This document shows positions 1 through 9,129 of a DNA stretch of 64,000 bases, in pieces; the stretch's first letter is position 1; each line of letters opens with the position of its first letter. Source of the DNA: Xanthomonas sp. 3793. Its GTDB lineage: Bacteria; Pseudomonadota; Gammaproteobacteria; Xanthomonadales; Xanthomonadaceae. The DNA is taken from NCBI RefSeq assembly GCF_024806835.1, contig NZ_JANTYU010000002.1:496001-560000 (forward strand). Reading direction: 5' to 3'. The notes beneath the pieces are model-generated. The model ran no database searches. It saw only the letters and a program-made list of their open reading frames with translations, and had not been told where the DNA came from. A program made the position numbers and the translations under genes.

Positions 1-242
1 GCCTGGGTGTGGATGCCGGGGGTGTCCAGATACCCCTGGCCGAGCGGGCTGATCTGCGTGCCTTCGGCGACGATCAGGCCGGCGGTGGCGCGCTGGCCGT
101 AATACTCGGCGGCGAGCGGCGAGGGCACTTGGCCGGCGCCGGCGCGGTTGCGTGTCAGCGGCGCCATGATCACGCGGTTGGCAAGATCCAATGCGCCCAG
201 GCGCACCGGGGAGAACAACGGAGATTCAGTGGATTTGGACAT
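1..242 (-). CDS. Old yellow enzyme family flavin oxidoreductase (alkene reductase), N-terminal part only
   Basis: Reading leftward from an ATG at 240-242, the first 80 residues are open to the window edge. They begin MSKSTESPLFSPVRLG and continue with LANRVIMAPLTRNRA and GLIVAEGTQISPLGQGY, the FMN-binding opening strands and the 'MAPLTR' and 'EGTxIS' blocks of the NemA/OYE family. These cytoplasmic FMN enzymes reduce activated C=C bonds of enones, nitroesters or maleimides with NAD(P)H. The gene is divergent from the MFS exporter, with 243 bp between start codons, so both may be controlled from that gap. The catalytic tyrosine and the C-terminal half of the barrel lie outside the window, so substrate class cannot be judged. 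Confidence 0.85.
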   Translation of the reverse strand, partial: MSKSTESPLFSPVRLGALDLANRVIMAPLTRNRAGAGQVPSPLAAEYYGQRATAGLIVAEGTQISPLGQGYLDTPGIHTQ

Positions 243-485
243 CAGCAACCAGTTCGAGTTGGATCGCGCCAGGCGCGGCACCACGCCGATCGCGGTGCCC
301 CACAGCGATGGTGGCGGACCCAAGCAGATTCGAGCGACGTCAATAGGACACTGCGTCCCCACACCGCGTCAGGCCAGTGGAACTGTGATGTGCTGCGGAT
401 CAGCGCTGAACCGTCATCGGCCGACACCTTTCGCCGATTGCTGCATTGCACAATAATAAGCCGCCCCGTCATCCTGGAGTCGGGC

Positions 486-1697
486 ATGTCCGATATCGAC
501 CTCTCCGCGCCGCCGCGCGTGCCACGGCGCGACTACGTTCTGATCCTGCTTGCGCTGGCGATGGGCGGTTTTGCGATCGGCATCAGCGAGTTTTCCACGA
601 TGGGCCTGATGACGCAGATCGCGCAGGGACTGCAGATCAGCGAACCGCAGGTGGGCCATGTCATCAGTGCCTATGCGCTGGGTGTGGTGGTCGGTGCGCC
701 GTTGCTGGCGATCCTGGGCGCGCGCTGGCCGCGCCGCACCTTGTTGTTGTTGCTGATGGTGTTCTACGCGCTGGGCAACCTTGCCAGTGCGCTGGCGCCC
801 AGCTATCACACGATGCTGTTGTGTCGCTTCATCGCCGGCCTGCCGCACGGCGCGTATTTCGGCGTCGCGTCCCTGGTTGCCGCCTCGATTAGTCCGCCCA
901 ATCAACGCGCGACCGCAGTGGGGCGCGTGCTGTTGGGCCTGAGCGTTGCCTTGCTGGTGGGCAACCCGCTGGCGACCTGGCTGGGGCAACTCGTGAGCTG
1001 GCGTTGGGCGTATGCCTCGGTGTCGGTGATCGCGCTGGGCACGGTGGCGGCGGTGGCGGCGTTGCTGCCGCCTGCGCCGGACGAGCCACGTCAGCAGCCA
1101 CTGCGCGAGCTGCGTGCGTTCAATCAGCCGCAGGTGTGGCTGGCGTTGGCGATCGGTGCGGTGGGATTCTCGGGAATGTTCTGCGTTTTCAGTTACCTGG
1201 CGCCAACCTTGACGGCGGTCACCGGCGTCGCGCCTGCGCGCATTCCGTTGGCAATGGCCGCATTCGGCGTTGGCGGCGTGCTTGGCAGCATCCTGGGTGG
1301 GTGGTTATTCGACCGCATGCAGTTCCGCGCGGTGCCGGTGCTGCTGGTGTGGTCGATCGTGGTGATGCTGACCTTCCCGCTGGCCGCGCATTCGGGGCTT
1401 TGGGTGTTCGTCTCCATCGTGGCGGTTGGCACGATGGGCGCGCTGGCGCCTGCGTTGCAGACCCGCCTGATGGATGTGGCGGCCGAAGCGCAAACCTTGG
1501 CGGCAGCGTCCAACCATGCCGCCTTCAACACCGCAAATGCCTTGGGCCCCTGGTTGGGCGGCATGGCGATCACCGCGGGCTGGGGCTGGACCTCCACCGG
1601 GTACGTGGGTGCGGCCACGGCACTTGGCGGCTTACTGGTCTACGCGCTGGCGGTGTGGCAGGAGCAGCGCCAGCGCACGTTGGTGACCCACTGCTGA
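486..1697 (+). CDS. MFS transporter, AraJ-like drug/sugar efflux permease
   Basis: 403 residues from the ATG at 486, with about 12 hydrophobic segments. The start GISEFSTMGLM in helix 1, the GARWPRRT loop between helices 2 and 3, and the RFIAGLPHGAYFG segment in helix 4 are typical of DHA1-type AraJ/COG2814 exporters. A GGAG-like ribosome site (ctggagtc) precedes the ATG. Upstream in-frame sequence back to position 9 is open but has no membrane or family character, so the start at 486 is preferred. Family members export arabinose, drugs or nucleosides by proton antiport. The substrate here is unknown. The divergent old yellow enzyme gene suggests a shared response to an electrophile, which is inference. 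Confidence 0.9.
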   Translation: MSDIDLSAPPRVPRRDYVLILLALAMGGFAIGISEFSTMGLMTQIAQGLQISEPQVGHVISAYALGVVVGAPLLAILGARWPRRTLLLLLMVFYALGNLASALAPSYHTMLLCRFIAGLPHGAYFGVASLVAASISPPNQRATAVGRVLLGLSVALLVGNPLATWLGQLVSWRWAYASVSVIALGTVAAVAALLPPAPDEPRQQPLRELRAFNQPQVWLALAIGAVGFSGMFCVFSYLAPTLTAVTGVAPARIPLAMAAFGVGGVLGSILGGWLFDRMQFRAVPVLLVWSIVVMLTFPLAAHSGLWVFVSIVAVGTMGALAPALQTRLMDVAAEAQTLAAASNHAAFNTANALGPWLGGMAITAGWGWTSTGYVGAATALGGLLVYALAVWQEQRQRTLVTHC

Positions 1698-1830
1698 TGG
1701 GTTGCTCCGCGCAGCTGCGTTTGCCGGCCGGCGTGGGCTGCGCTGCTTGGGGTGGGCTGTTGACGTTGGGCCCGCGCCTTCCATCTGGGAAGCGTGCGAC
1801 GCCGGCTGACGGCGTGGCGGGCTGATCAAC

Positions 1831-1858
1831 ACGCGACAGCGCTTGTTCGCTGTCGCGT
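1831..1858. terminator. Stem-loop downstream of the MFS gene, possible terminator
   Basis: An 11-bp perfect stem (ACGCGACAGCG with its complement) closes a 6-base loop. There is no T-run after it on either strand, so it may be a weak terminator or an RNA 3'-end stabiliser. It lies about 130 bp after the MFS stop and 90 bp before the next small gene. Confidence 0.4.
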
Positions 1859-1947
1859 CCCTGTGGGCGCCGCATGCGCGCATCCACGATCAACTCACAG
1901 CGATGTGTCGAGACTGCACGCTCAATGCAAGCGGACCGAACAGCGCC

Positions 1948-2124
1948 ATGACCGAATTCACTCCGCCGCCGTGGAAGCGGCCCACTCCCAAGCGAAAGAG
2001 CGCATCCACACCGTTGACCGAGGCGCAGAAAGCCGCCGCGAAACAACGTGCAGCAGCGGCCGGGCGGCCGTATCCGAATCTGGTCGACAATATGTGGGCA
2101 AGTCGGCAACCAAAGGAGTCTTGA
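1948..2124 (+). CDS. Small basic hypothetical protein (58 aa)
   Basis: ATG at 1948 gives MTEFTPPPWKRPTPKRKS followed by an Ala/Lys-rich helix (LTEAQKAAAKQRAAAAG) and the tail RPYPNLVDNMWASRQ. The N-terminal part is rich in proline and lysine and there is no signal peptide or membrane segment. Small proteins of this shape are annotated as conserved hypotheticals in xanthomonads. The tail PYPNLVDN looks like a conserved motif but I cannot assign a function. An upstream in-frame ATG at 1843 exists, but the extra residues look non-coding. Confidence 0.6.
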   Translation: MTEFTPPPWKRPTPKRKSASTPLTEAQKAAAKQRAAAAGRPYPNLVDNMWASRQPKES

Positions 2125-2337
2125 TGCGTCGTTGCCATCGATGAATCGCAGTTCATCGGCCGCACGATGGCGTGAGGACGAGCCGCGCATCGCTCACATG
2201 CCGATTATGGTCGCGCCGCCAGGATGCAGCCGTACACAACGTTTACGGCATCGCAATCAACGCATCGATTGCGCTACTCCCCGAAAGCCGACGCATCGCA
2301 CTTCCGCAGCGTCAGCGCATCCAGCAAGGAGCGACAC

Positions 2338-2793
2338 ATGAGCATTCAGAGCAAGACCGAGCATAGCCTCAACGACCTTATCGCCATTTCCCGCGACGGC
2401 AAGGACTTCTACGACGAAGCCGCGGCCAAGGTTGGCGACGCAGAGCTGGCGACGTTGTTCCGCCGCATTGCCGGCGTCAAGACCGATATCGTGAGCAGCC
2501 TGAGCAGCGTGGTCGTCTCGGCCGGTGGGACGCCGGAAAAGCACGGCACCATGGTCGGCAGCATGCAGCAGTTCTACGGCAAGGTGCGCGCGACGCTGGG
2601 CGACACCAAGTACGGCTACGTGGCCGAGCTGGAAGAGTCCGAAGACCGCCTGCTGAAGGCGTTCGATGAAACCATTGCCGATGCCGACACGCCGGCCGCT
2701 GCACGCGACGCCGCACTGCGCCTGCTGCCGGAAGTGCGTGCATGTCACGACGTGATGCGCAATCGCAAGCATGCGATGAAGAACGCCGCATAA
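2338..2793 (+). CDS. PA2169-family four-helix-bundle protein (DUF2383)
   Basis: 151 residues from the ATG at 2338, chosen because AAGGAG lies at 2326-2331 with ideal spacing. The sequence is almost all helical (SLNDLIAISRDGKDFYDEAAAKV, ELATLFRRIAGVK, LEESEDRLLKAFDETI, VRACHDVMRNRKHAMK) and matches the ferritin-like DUF2383/PA2169 family, which carries acidic and His residues (E, E, H) in the bundle. Members are often stress- or stationary-phase-induced in Pseudomonas and Xanthomonas; the biochemical role is not established. The gene is monocistronic: it ends 64 bp before a strong intrinsic terminator. Confidence 0.85.
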   Translation: MSIQSKTEHSLNDLIAISRDGKDFYDEAAAKVGDAELATLFRRIAGVKTDIVSSLSSVVVSAGGTPEKHGTMVGSMQQFYGKVRATLGDTKYGYVAELEESEDRLLKAFDETIADADTPAAARDAALRLLPEVRACHDVMRNRKHAMKNAA

Positions 2794-2857
2794 CGCGGTA
2801 GCAAGACCGAAGCGCATCTGTACCGATGCAGCTCTCGGAGTAGATCGATACAGGCGG

Positions 2858-2890
2858 GAAACGGGTAGCGCGAGCTGCCCGTTTCTTTTT
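2858..2890 (+). terminator. Intrinsic terminator of the PA2169-family gene
   Basis: 12-bp stem (GAAACGGGTAGC pairing with GCTGCCCGTTTC, one G-U pair), GCGA tetraloop, followed at once by five T residues at 2886-2890. This is a textbook Rho-independent terminator on the plus strand. Confidence 0.92.
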
Positions 2891-3073
2891 GTGTGCGCGG
2901 CACGCTGCCCATCATGTGGCGAGCAGATCGCCACATCGAAGGTGCCGTTCCACGGCGCTGGTGTGTTCCACGCTGGCGATGGATTGCGCGGCATATTCGC
3001 GCGTGCGTCAGGTCTGCTAGTATCCGCCGCCCTTCTTCAGCCAGGCCCGCGCAGGCGGTCGTGGAATCACCCC

Positions 3074-3700
3074 ATGAAGCAGCAGTTTCTATATCTGTCA
3101 TCGGCCGAGGCGCAGTTGTCGCTTGGCTTGGGGGAAGAGAAGACCACCGAACGTCTGTTCTTTGCGGTGATGGCCGACGCCACCACTGCCGAGCGTGCGG
3201 CAGGCATCGCCAACGGGCTGCTGCAGAGCGGGCAGGTGGATGGCAAGCCGTTGGGACGCGAGCGGCTGCATGTGACCTTGCATCACCTGGGCGATTACGC
3301 CGGCGGGCTGCCGCCCTCGTTGGTGAGCCGTGCAAGCCAGGCCGCCGGGCGGGTGGCGATGGACGCCTTCGAGGTCGAGTTCGACCGCGTCGGGACGTTC
3401 GGTGGACGGCGCTCACAACTGCCGTGCGTGCTGCGTGGCGAAGAGCGCGTGCGCGGGCTGTATGCGTTGCAAGGGGCGCTTGGCCGTCAGCTGGCACACG
3501 TGGGCATCGCTGGCGATGCGCAGTACACGCCGCATATGACGCTGCTGTATTGCAACCAGAGCTTGCCGCAACGCCGTTGCGACGCGCTTGCCTGGACGGT
3601 GCGCGACTTTGCGCTGGTGCGCAGCTTTCTCGGCCAGTCGCGTTACCAGATCGAAGGCCGCTGGCCGCTGCGTCAGGCCGCAAGCTGCGTTGATCGGTAA
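3074..3700 (+). CDS. thpR: RNA 2',3'-cyclic phosphodiesterase (2H family)
   Basis: 208 residues. The two signature HxT motifs of the 2H phosphoesterase fold are seen as LHVTLHHLG (His66) and PHMTLLY (His154), at the spacing expected for ThpR/LigT. The enzyme opens 2',3'-cyclic phosphate ends of RNA to 2'-phosphates and can join tRNA halves in vitro. The N-terminal 20 residues (MKQQFLYLSSAEAQLSLGLG) are longer than in E. coli ThpR, where the protein begins near RLFFAV; an internal start is possible, but the ATG at 3074 is the first in a coding-like frame. The next gene begins 40 bp later on the same strand. Confidence 0.9.
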   Translation: MKQQFLYLSSAEAQLSLGLGEEKTTERLFFAVMADATTAERAAGIANGLLQSGQVDGKPLGRERLHVTLHHLGDYAGGLPPSLVSRASQAAGRVAMDAFEVEFDRVGTFGGRRSQLPCVLRGEERVRGLYALQGALGRQLAHVGIAGDAQYTPHMTLLYCNQSLPQRRCDALAWTVRDFALVRSFLGQSRYQIEGRWPLRQAASCVDR

Positions 3701-3740
3701 GGCTGTGTGCAGACGCGCATGCACGCGGTAGCCTGCGCGC

Positions 3741-4346
3741 ATGGATGCCATCACACCCCTGCCGTTGCATGCCGACCATCTGGCCGCGTTGGAACAGGCC
3801 TATGCCACGCCGCCGCGCGCCTACCATCACTTCGGCCACGTGCGTGCACTGCTGCACCACTATGCCGAGGTCGCTGCCGGGCCGGGTTGGCAACGGCCGA
3901 TGGAGGTCTGGCTGGCGGTCCTGTTCCACGATGCTATCTACCAGCCCGGGCGCAGCGACAACGAAGCCGAATCTGCGAAGTGGGCGATGGACTGCATCCC
4001 GCGCTGGTGGCCGCAGGCCGAAGTGGATCTGCAGCGCGTGCAGGCGCTGATCCTGCTCACCGCGCGCCATGGACAACTGCAACCGCAGGATGTGGACGAG
4101 GAGGCCGCGCTGTTCCTGGATTGCGACATGGCGATCCTGGCCGCGCCCGCTGCCGTCTTCGATGCTTACGACCGCGCGATCGCCGAGGAATACCGGGGCC
4201 ATGTTCCGGCATTGCTGTTCCGGCTCAATCGCCGCCGCTTCCTGGCCGGGCTGCTGAAGCGCCCGCGTATCTTTCTCAGCGACTATTTCCACGCACGCAT
4301 CGATACGGCCGCGCGGGACAACCTGCGTCGCCGGTTGGGTCGCTGA
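3741..4346 (+). CDS. HD-domain metal-dependent phosphohydrolase-like protein (COG4339)
   Basis: 201 residues from ATG 3741. The early YHHFGHV segment (residues 28-34) and VLFHDAIY (His63-Asp64), followed by NEAESA and the later LFLDCDMAIL, form the H...HD...D metal-binding pattern of the HD superfamily. This family is annotated as predicted metal-dependent hydrolase, sometimes mis-named 'NMDA receptor subunit'. Substrate is unknown; HD enzymes act on phosphomonoesters or nucleotides. It is preceded by thpR and followed by a small Cys-rich protein on the same strand, so the three may be co-transcribed. Confidence 0.85.
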   Translation: MDAITPLPLHADHLAALEQAYATPPRAYHHFGHVRALLHHYAEVAAGPGWQRPMEVWLAVLFHDAIYQPGRSDNEAESAKWAMDCIPRWWPQAEVDLQRVQALILLTARHGQLQPQDVDEEAALFLDCDMAILAAPAAVFDAYDRAIAEEYRGHVPALLFRLNRRRFLAGLLKRPRIFLSDYFHARIDTAARDNLRRRLGR

Positions 4347-4413
4347 GCCGTCGCTGCCACCGCGTGGTGCGCGACCCCGCAGCGGCGGATGCGCACGACG
4401 CTACAATAGCCGC

Positions 4414-4596
4414 ATGCACGACAGCGCCATGTCCGCCTCCGATCCCCGCCCGCAACCGCCGCAGGCACCCGCGCCCAACGAGTGCTGCGAAAGCGGCTGC
4501 CCGCTGTGCGTGCACGATCTGTACGCCGAAGAAATGACGCGTTACCGCCAGGCCCTGGCCGCCTGGGAAGCCCGTCAGCTGGCGCAGGCGCGGTGA
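4414..4596 (+). CDS. Oxidoreductase-like domain small protein
   Basis: 60 residues: a short Pro-rich leader, then CCESGCPLCVHDLYAEEMTRY and a helical tail (ALAAWEARQLAQ). The CCxSGCxxCVxDxY core is the 'oxidoreductase-like' domain (Oxidored-like) found in short bacterial proteins and in some mitochondrial proteins, and its cysteines suggest a metal or cluster site. No activity is established. A second in-frame ATG at 4429 (MSASDP) could be the true start. Its stop lies 70 bp before the acvB start. Confidence 0.8.
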   Translation: MHDSAMSASDPRPQPPQAPAPNECCESGCPLCVHDLYAEEMTRYRQALAAWEARQLAQAR

Positions 4597-4665
4597 GCGA
4601 AGCGCCGCGCTTCGCGGCGAGTGCCGGAACGATTATCTTTGGATCACTTTTCCCGATGGTGCGAC

Positions 4666-6039
4666 ATGCGACGACTTGAACGATGGAGCGCGCTCTGCGG
4701 CGCGGCGATGGTGACGCTGTCGGGAATGGCCGCCGCCCAGGCTCCGGAACCGATCAGCCACGGGCGTTTCGAACAGATCCCGGTGTTGATGCCCAAGGAC
4801 GAGCCGCAGCGCGTGGTGATCTGGCTGGCGGGCGCAGGCAATGCCGGCAAGCGCCAGGCCCAGGCGCAAGCGTTGCGCGACGATGGCGCGATGGTGGCGA
4901 TGGTGGATACCGCGCATCTGTACGCGGTCCTGCGCAAGGCCGGCGGCACCTGCGCGTTTTCGGTGGGCGATGTGGAGAACTTCTCGCGCTACCTGCAGGC
5001 CTTCTATCACATCCCCACCTACCGGTTGCCGTTGCTGGTGGGCGATGGCGAAGGTGCGGCGCTGGCGTATGCCATCGGCGCGCAGGCCAAGCCGCATGTG
5101 CTGGCCGGCGTGCTCACCGATGGTCTGTGCCCGGCCACGGTGTCCGATCAGGCGATCTGCCAGCCAGGTGTGCGTCCGGGCGGCAATAGCCTGGTTCCGG
5201 CGACGCTGCAGATTCCCTGGGTGCTGGCCGGCAGCCAGGACAAACGGTGTCCTGCAGCAGCCGAGGACGCCTTCCTCAAGCAGGTTCCGCAGGCCCGCAC
5301 CTTCAAGCGGTCTGCGCAGGGCGACATCCTGCCCGGCCTGCGTGCCGCAGCCCGTTCGCTGGGCGAGCAGAAGGGCGTTGTCTTGCCGCCCCCGCCGGGC
5401 GGCCTGACCGACCTGCCGGTAGTCGAATTGCCGGCCAAGCCGGACGGCGACGGCGACGACGACACCTTCGTGATCTTCGTGTCCGGCGACGGCGGTTGGG
5501 CCGGGCTGGACGAAGAAGTCGCCGATGCGCTCGCCGCGCAGGGCATCCCGGTGGTCGGGCTGGATTCGCTGCGATACTTCTGGACCGAGCGCACGCCGCA
5601 GGGCTTCGCCACCGACCTGGACCGCATTGCGCGCGTGTATGCGCAGCGCTGGCAGCGCAAGCGCGTGGTGCTGATCGGCTTCTCGCAAGGCGCCGATGTG
5701 CTGCCGGCGGCGATCAACAAGCTGCCGGCGCAGACCAGGCAGAACATCCGCATGACCGCGCTGCTGTCGGTCGGCAAGCTGGCCGATTACGAATTCCATG
5801 TCAGCAACTGGCTGGGCTCGGATGACGAAGGCCTGCCGATCGCGCCGGAAGTGCAGCGTCTGCCGGCCGGCACCACGGTGTGCATCTACGGCCAGGACGA
5901 TGGCGATGCGTTGTGCCCGAGCCTGCCGGCGCAGGCCGCCAAGCGCGTGGCGCTGCCGGGCGATCACCACTTCAAGGGCGATTACGCGACCCTGTCCAAG
6001 GTGATCATGGAGCAGCTGCACGGCTTGTCGACGCCTTGA
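4666..6039 (+). CDS. acvB: AcvB/VirJ-like periplasmic alpha/beta hydrolase (virulence factor family)
   Basis: 457 residues from ATG 4666, which gives a signal peptide (MRRLERWSALCGAAMVTLSGMAAAQA). The N-terminal half is the AcvB-type domain with Cys pairs (GGTCAF, DGLCP). The C-terminal half is the VirJ domain: SGDGGW loop, nucleophile elbow GFSQGAD (Ser about residue 344), an acidic loop YGQDDGDALCP and the final DHHFKGDY histidine. In Agrobacterium AcvB is a lysyl-phosphatidylglycerol hydrolase that counteracts the lysyl-PG synthase LpiA. Here the neighbouring, convergent gene encodes an MprF/LpiA-type protein, which strongly suggests the same substrate. The start at 4666 is preferred to the GTG at 4621 because it begins the signal peptide. 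Confidence 0.88.
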   Translation: MRRLERWSALCGAAMVTLSGMAAAQAPEPISHGRFEQIPVLMPKDEPQRVVIWLAGAGNAGKRQAQAQALRDDGAMVAMVDTAHLYAVLRKAGGTCAFSVGDVENFSRYLQAFYHIPTYRLPLLVGDGEGAALAYAIGAQAKPHVLAGVLTDGLCPATVSDQAICQPGVRPGGNSLVPATLQIPWVLAGSQDKRCPAAAEDAFLKQVPQARTFKRSAQGDILPGLRAAARSLGEQKGVVLPPPPGGLTDLPVVELPAKPDGDGDDDTFVIFVSGDGGWAGLDEEVADALAAQGIPVVGLDSLRYFWTERTPQGFATDLDRIARVYAQRWQRKRVVLIGFSQGADVLPAAINKLPAQTRQNIRMTALLSVGKLADYEFHVSNWLGSDDEGLPIAPEVQRLPAGTTVCIYGQDDGDALCPSLPAQAAKRVALPGDHHFKGDYATLSKVIMEQLHGLSTP

Positions 6040-6045
6040 CGTGCA

Positions 6046-6067
6046 GGGCATCGTAACCACGATGCCC
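6046..6067. terminator. Stem-loop between convergent acvB and mprF
   Basis: 9-bp perfect stem GGGCATCGT/ACGATGCCC with an AACC loop, 7 bp after the acvB stop, then TTG. The T-run is short, so termination strength is uncertain. The remaining 237 bp to the mprF stop hold no recognisable gene. Confidence 0.6.
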
Positions 6068-6304
6068 TTGCCATCGGTCGGTGCGGCTCAGGCACTGAAC
6101 CAGGCGCGGCTGTCAGTGCTGCAACGCTCCCAGCCAGGCGGGCGCGGCCGCTGACAGGTGTGGCTGTGCCACTGGTGTGCGCCAGCTGTGGGGGCGCCCC
6201 TGGCGATGGTTGACTCCATTGCGGCAACCTCTCCAACCGCCCAGCCACATCCTGCGATCTGCGCACCCACCTGCGCCGCAAAGCGGACAGGCGGGTGCAT
6301 CGCG

Positions 6305-8869
6305 TCATTCCTGCCGGCCGGGGTCCACCGAGATCAGCCGGGTCACGTCCAGCAGCGCGGCCGGCAGATGCATGCCGCCCGGCGCGACCAGATAGCGCGG
6401 GCGCCAGGTCGGGGCGAACTTCGACTTGAACCGGCGTAGCCCGCTGAAGCCGTAGAAGCGCTCGCCATGGCGTGCGACCAGGCTGGCGAAGCGATTCCAG
6501 CGCCCGGCCAGGCGGTGTTCGGCCAGCCCCGACAACGGCGCCATGCCCAGCGAGAAGCGCGTGTAGCCATTGGCCTGGCCCCACAGGAACAGCTCGATGA
6601 ACAGGAAATCCATTGTGCCCTTCGGCGCCTCGGCGCTATGCCGCATCAGGTCAACCGACAGCTCGCCGCCGGCCGGTGCCCACCACACATTGGCAAAGGC
6701 CACGATCTGCCCTTCGGCCTCGGCCACCGCCACTGGGAACCGGCGCAGATAGTCCGCATCGAAGCTGCCGAGCGAGAACCCTTTCTCCTCGCCGGATTTT
6801 TCTTCCAGCCATTGTTCCGATACCTCGGCCAGGCGCGGCAGCACGGCGTCCACCTGCTCCGGCTGCAGCATGCGGAAGGTCAGGCCGCCACGCTTGCCGC
6901 GGTTCCAGGCCTGACGCAGATCGGCGCGGTCGCGGCCTTCCAGGGTGAAGCCCTCCAGTGGCACGATCGCTTCTTCGCCAAGCTTGACCAGGGTCAGGCC
7001 CATATCCAGATAGGTCTGCCAGTATTTTTCGCCGACCTGGTAGAACACCGGGCGCAGGCCCATGTGGTCGGCCTCCTCGCGGAAGCGCCAGATCAGCGCG
7101 CGGGCCACCTCCGGCGGCCCGACCGGGTCGCCCATCGAAATCAGCGAGCCACCGTAGCGCTGCATCATGACAAAGCCCCGGCCCTGCGCATCGAACAGAA
7201 ACGCCTTGTCGCCGGTCAACGCCAGACAGGCCTGGGTGTCGGTACTGATTTCCAGAATCGGCGCCAGCGTCTGCAGGGTTTGCGCATCGGCGGCCGGTAT
7301 CGGTCGGCGCCCGCCGCGCAGCAGCCGCGCCATGCCGAACATGATCACGCCCACGCACAGGATCAGCGCGGCGCGCAACGCGCGCGGCGCATTGGCCGAG
7401 GTGGCGAATTGCCACCACAGGTCGTTGCTGTATTCGACGTGGCTGTAGACGAAGAACAGCAGCCAGAACGTGGCCACCAGCACCAGGCCCAGATTGCTCA
7501 GCCAGCGCCATGACCAGGCTTCGTCCAGCAGCGCGCCCTGGCGGTAGAACTCGCGCCGCGCGGCCCACAGCGCCAGCGCTGCCAGCGCTGCCGACAACGA
7601 CACCGAAATGTGGCTGCCGCGCAGCAGCGACAACGGCGGCAGCAGCACGCATACGCCCAGCGCCAGCATCCAGGCCGCATGACTGCGGCGTTGCAGGCCC
7701 TGGCCGATCAGCAGCAGCAGCATGCCGCCCAGGCTGACCAGCAGATGCGAGGTTTCGATCAGTGGCAGCGGCGCCACTTCCTGGCGCGCACGCGGCGTCG
7801 GCAAGGTGCCGTCGATCATCAGGCCCGCGCCCACGGCGAAGACCGCCAGGGCCAGGATCTGCGGCAGCCACGGACGCAGCGTCTTCCACACCGTGCGTGC
7901 GGTGCTGGCGCTGGCGCGGACCGGCGCCCCCAGCCCGGAGGCCGCCGCCATCGCCACCGAAATCAGCAGCGGCACGATGTAGTAGGTGACCCGGTACGCC
8001 AGCGCCGCAGCCAGCACGGCGGCAGGCGTCACATGCGGCAGCAGCTTGAGCAGGCTCCACTCGAACACGCCCAGCCCGGCCGGCACGGTGGAGATCAGGC
8101 CGGCCACCACCGCCACCAGCCAGATGCCGATAAAGCCGAAGTAACCGGTGCCCGGATCCGGCGGCAACAGCACGTAGAACGCAGCCGCTGCCAGGCCCAG
8201 CTCGACCACGCTGAGGGCGGTGACGCCGAGCACGGTGGTGCGGTCGGGCAGCCAGAAGCGATGGCTGCGGATCCCGAACTCACGGCCTTGCTTGCCCACC
8301 AGCACCAGCATCGCCACATAGCCGGCCAGCAAGGCGATGCCGGCGATGCGGATGCCTTCTGCCGTGATCGGCAGGGCACGCGCGGCCGCTTCCGGTTCCA
8401 GCATCAGCGCAAGCCCGAGCAGCACCCAGGCGCCGAAGATGAAGCCCAGCGTGCTCATCAGCACCACCTGGCCAATCTCGGCCAGGGTCAGCCCGACGCT
8501 GCCATAGCCGCGCAGGCGGACCGCGCCACCGGTGAGCGCGGCAAAGCCCAGCGTCTGGCCGACCGCATGCGCCATGAAGGCAGTGATGCCTACCCGGGCC
8601 GGATGCAGCCGCTTGCCGGTGCGCTTGAGCCCCACCCAGTCGAAACCCACCAGGCAGGCGTAGCTGCTCAACCCGAGCAGCAGGGTCAGTGCGATCTGCC
8701 CCGCGCCCAGCGCCCGGAACGCCTGGCGGATCTGGCGGTACCCATGGTCGGTGAACTGCGCCGACAGCGCGTGCAGCGCCATAGCCAGGATCGCCAGGCT
8801 GATGATGACCGGCAGGGCGCGACGCCAACCGCTGGCAGGCGCTTCGGAAGACACGGGGGTATCCGTCAT
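6305..8869 (-). CDS. mprF: MprF-like bifunctional lysyl-phosphatidylglycerol synthase/flippase
   Basis: 854 residues from the ATG at 8867-8869 (MTDTPVSSEAPASGWRR). The N-terminal two thirds carry about 14 membrane helices, including the flippase signature region (LTGGAVRLRGYGSVG, STVPAGLGVFEW). The C-terminal third is the cytosolic GNAT-like DUF2156 synthase domain (LTGDKAFLFDAQGRGFVMMQRYGGSLISMGDP in part, MDFLFIELFLWG, LGMAPLSGL, RFKSKFAPTWRPRYL). MprF transfers lysine from Lys-tRNA to phosphatidylglycerol and flips the product outward, lowering surface charge and giving resistance to cationic peptides. In-frame codons continue upstream to 9187, but the added residues lack family character. 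Convergent with acvB, whose product probably hydrolyses the same lipid. Confidence 0.9.
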   Translation of the reverse strand: MTDTPVSSEAPASGWRRALPVIISLAILAMALHALSAQFTDHGYRQIRQAFRALGAGQIALTLLLGLSSYACLVGFDWVGLKRTGKRLHPARVGITAFMAHAVGQTLGFAALTGGAVRLRGYGSVGLTLAEIGQVVLMSTLGFIFGAWVLLGLALMLEPEAAARALPITAEGIRIAGIALLAGYVAMLVLVGKQGREFGIRSHRFWLPDRTTVLGVTALSVVELGLAAAAFYVLLPPDPGTGYFGFIGIWLVAVVAGLISTVPAGLGVFEWSLLKLLPHVTPAAVLAAALAYRVTYYIVPLLISVAMAAASGLGAPVRASASTARTVWKTLRPWLPQILALAVFAVGAGLMIDGTLPTPRARQEVAPLPLIETSHLLVSLGGMLLLLIGQGLQRRSHAAWMLALGVCVLLPPLSLLRGSHISVSLSAALAALALWAARREFYRQGALLDEAWSWRWLSNLGLVLVATFWLLFFVYSHVEYSNDLWWQFATSANAPRALRAALILCVGVIMFGMARLLRGGRRPIPAADAQTLQTLAPILEISTDTQACLALTGDKAFLFDAQGRGFVMMQRYGGSLISMGDPVGPPEVARALIWRFREEADHMGLRPVFYQVGEKYWQTYLDMGLTLVKLGEEAIVPLEGFTLEGRDRADLRQAWNRGKRGGLTFRMLQPEQVDAVLPRLAEVSEQWLEEKSGEEKGFSLGSFDADYLRRFPVAVAEAEGQIVAFANVWWAPAGGELSVDLMRHSAEAPKGTMDFLFIELFLWGQANGYTRFSLGMAPLSGLAEHRLAGRWNRFASLVARHGERFYGFSGLRRFKSKFAPTWRPRYLVAPGGMHLPAALLDVTRLISVDPGRQE

Positions 8870-9129
8870 GAGGGCAACGGGATCTGCATAAGAGGGAAAG
8901 AGGACGCATGCACGATACGTGCCGCGTGCGCAAAGATCTGCATGTGCCAAGCGGGTTGAAGAAGCATGCAGCGTGATCGCGAAGTGCCGAAACGAGGTGA
9001 ACGCAGGGTTCGTGAGAGCCGACACCTGTCGGCCCGGGACGGCCGCGCGCATCATAGGGCAAAGGCGCAGGTGCGTGCCGCAGGGGAATGGATGAACGGC
9101 GTTACCGTTGGAAGGCAGACAGGCTGCTG

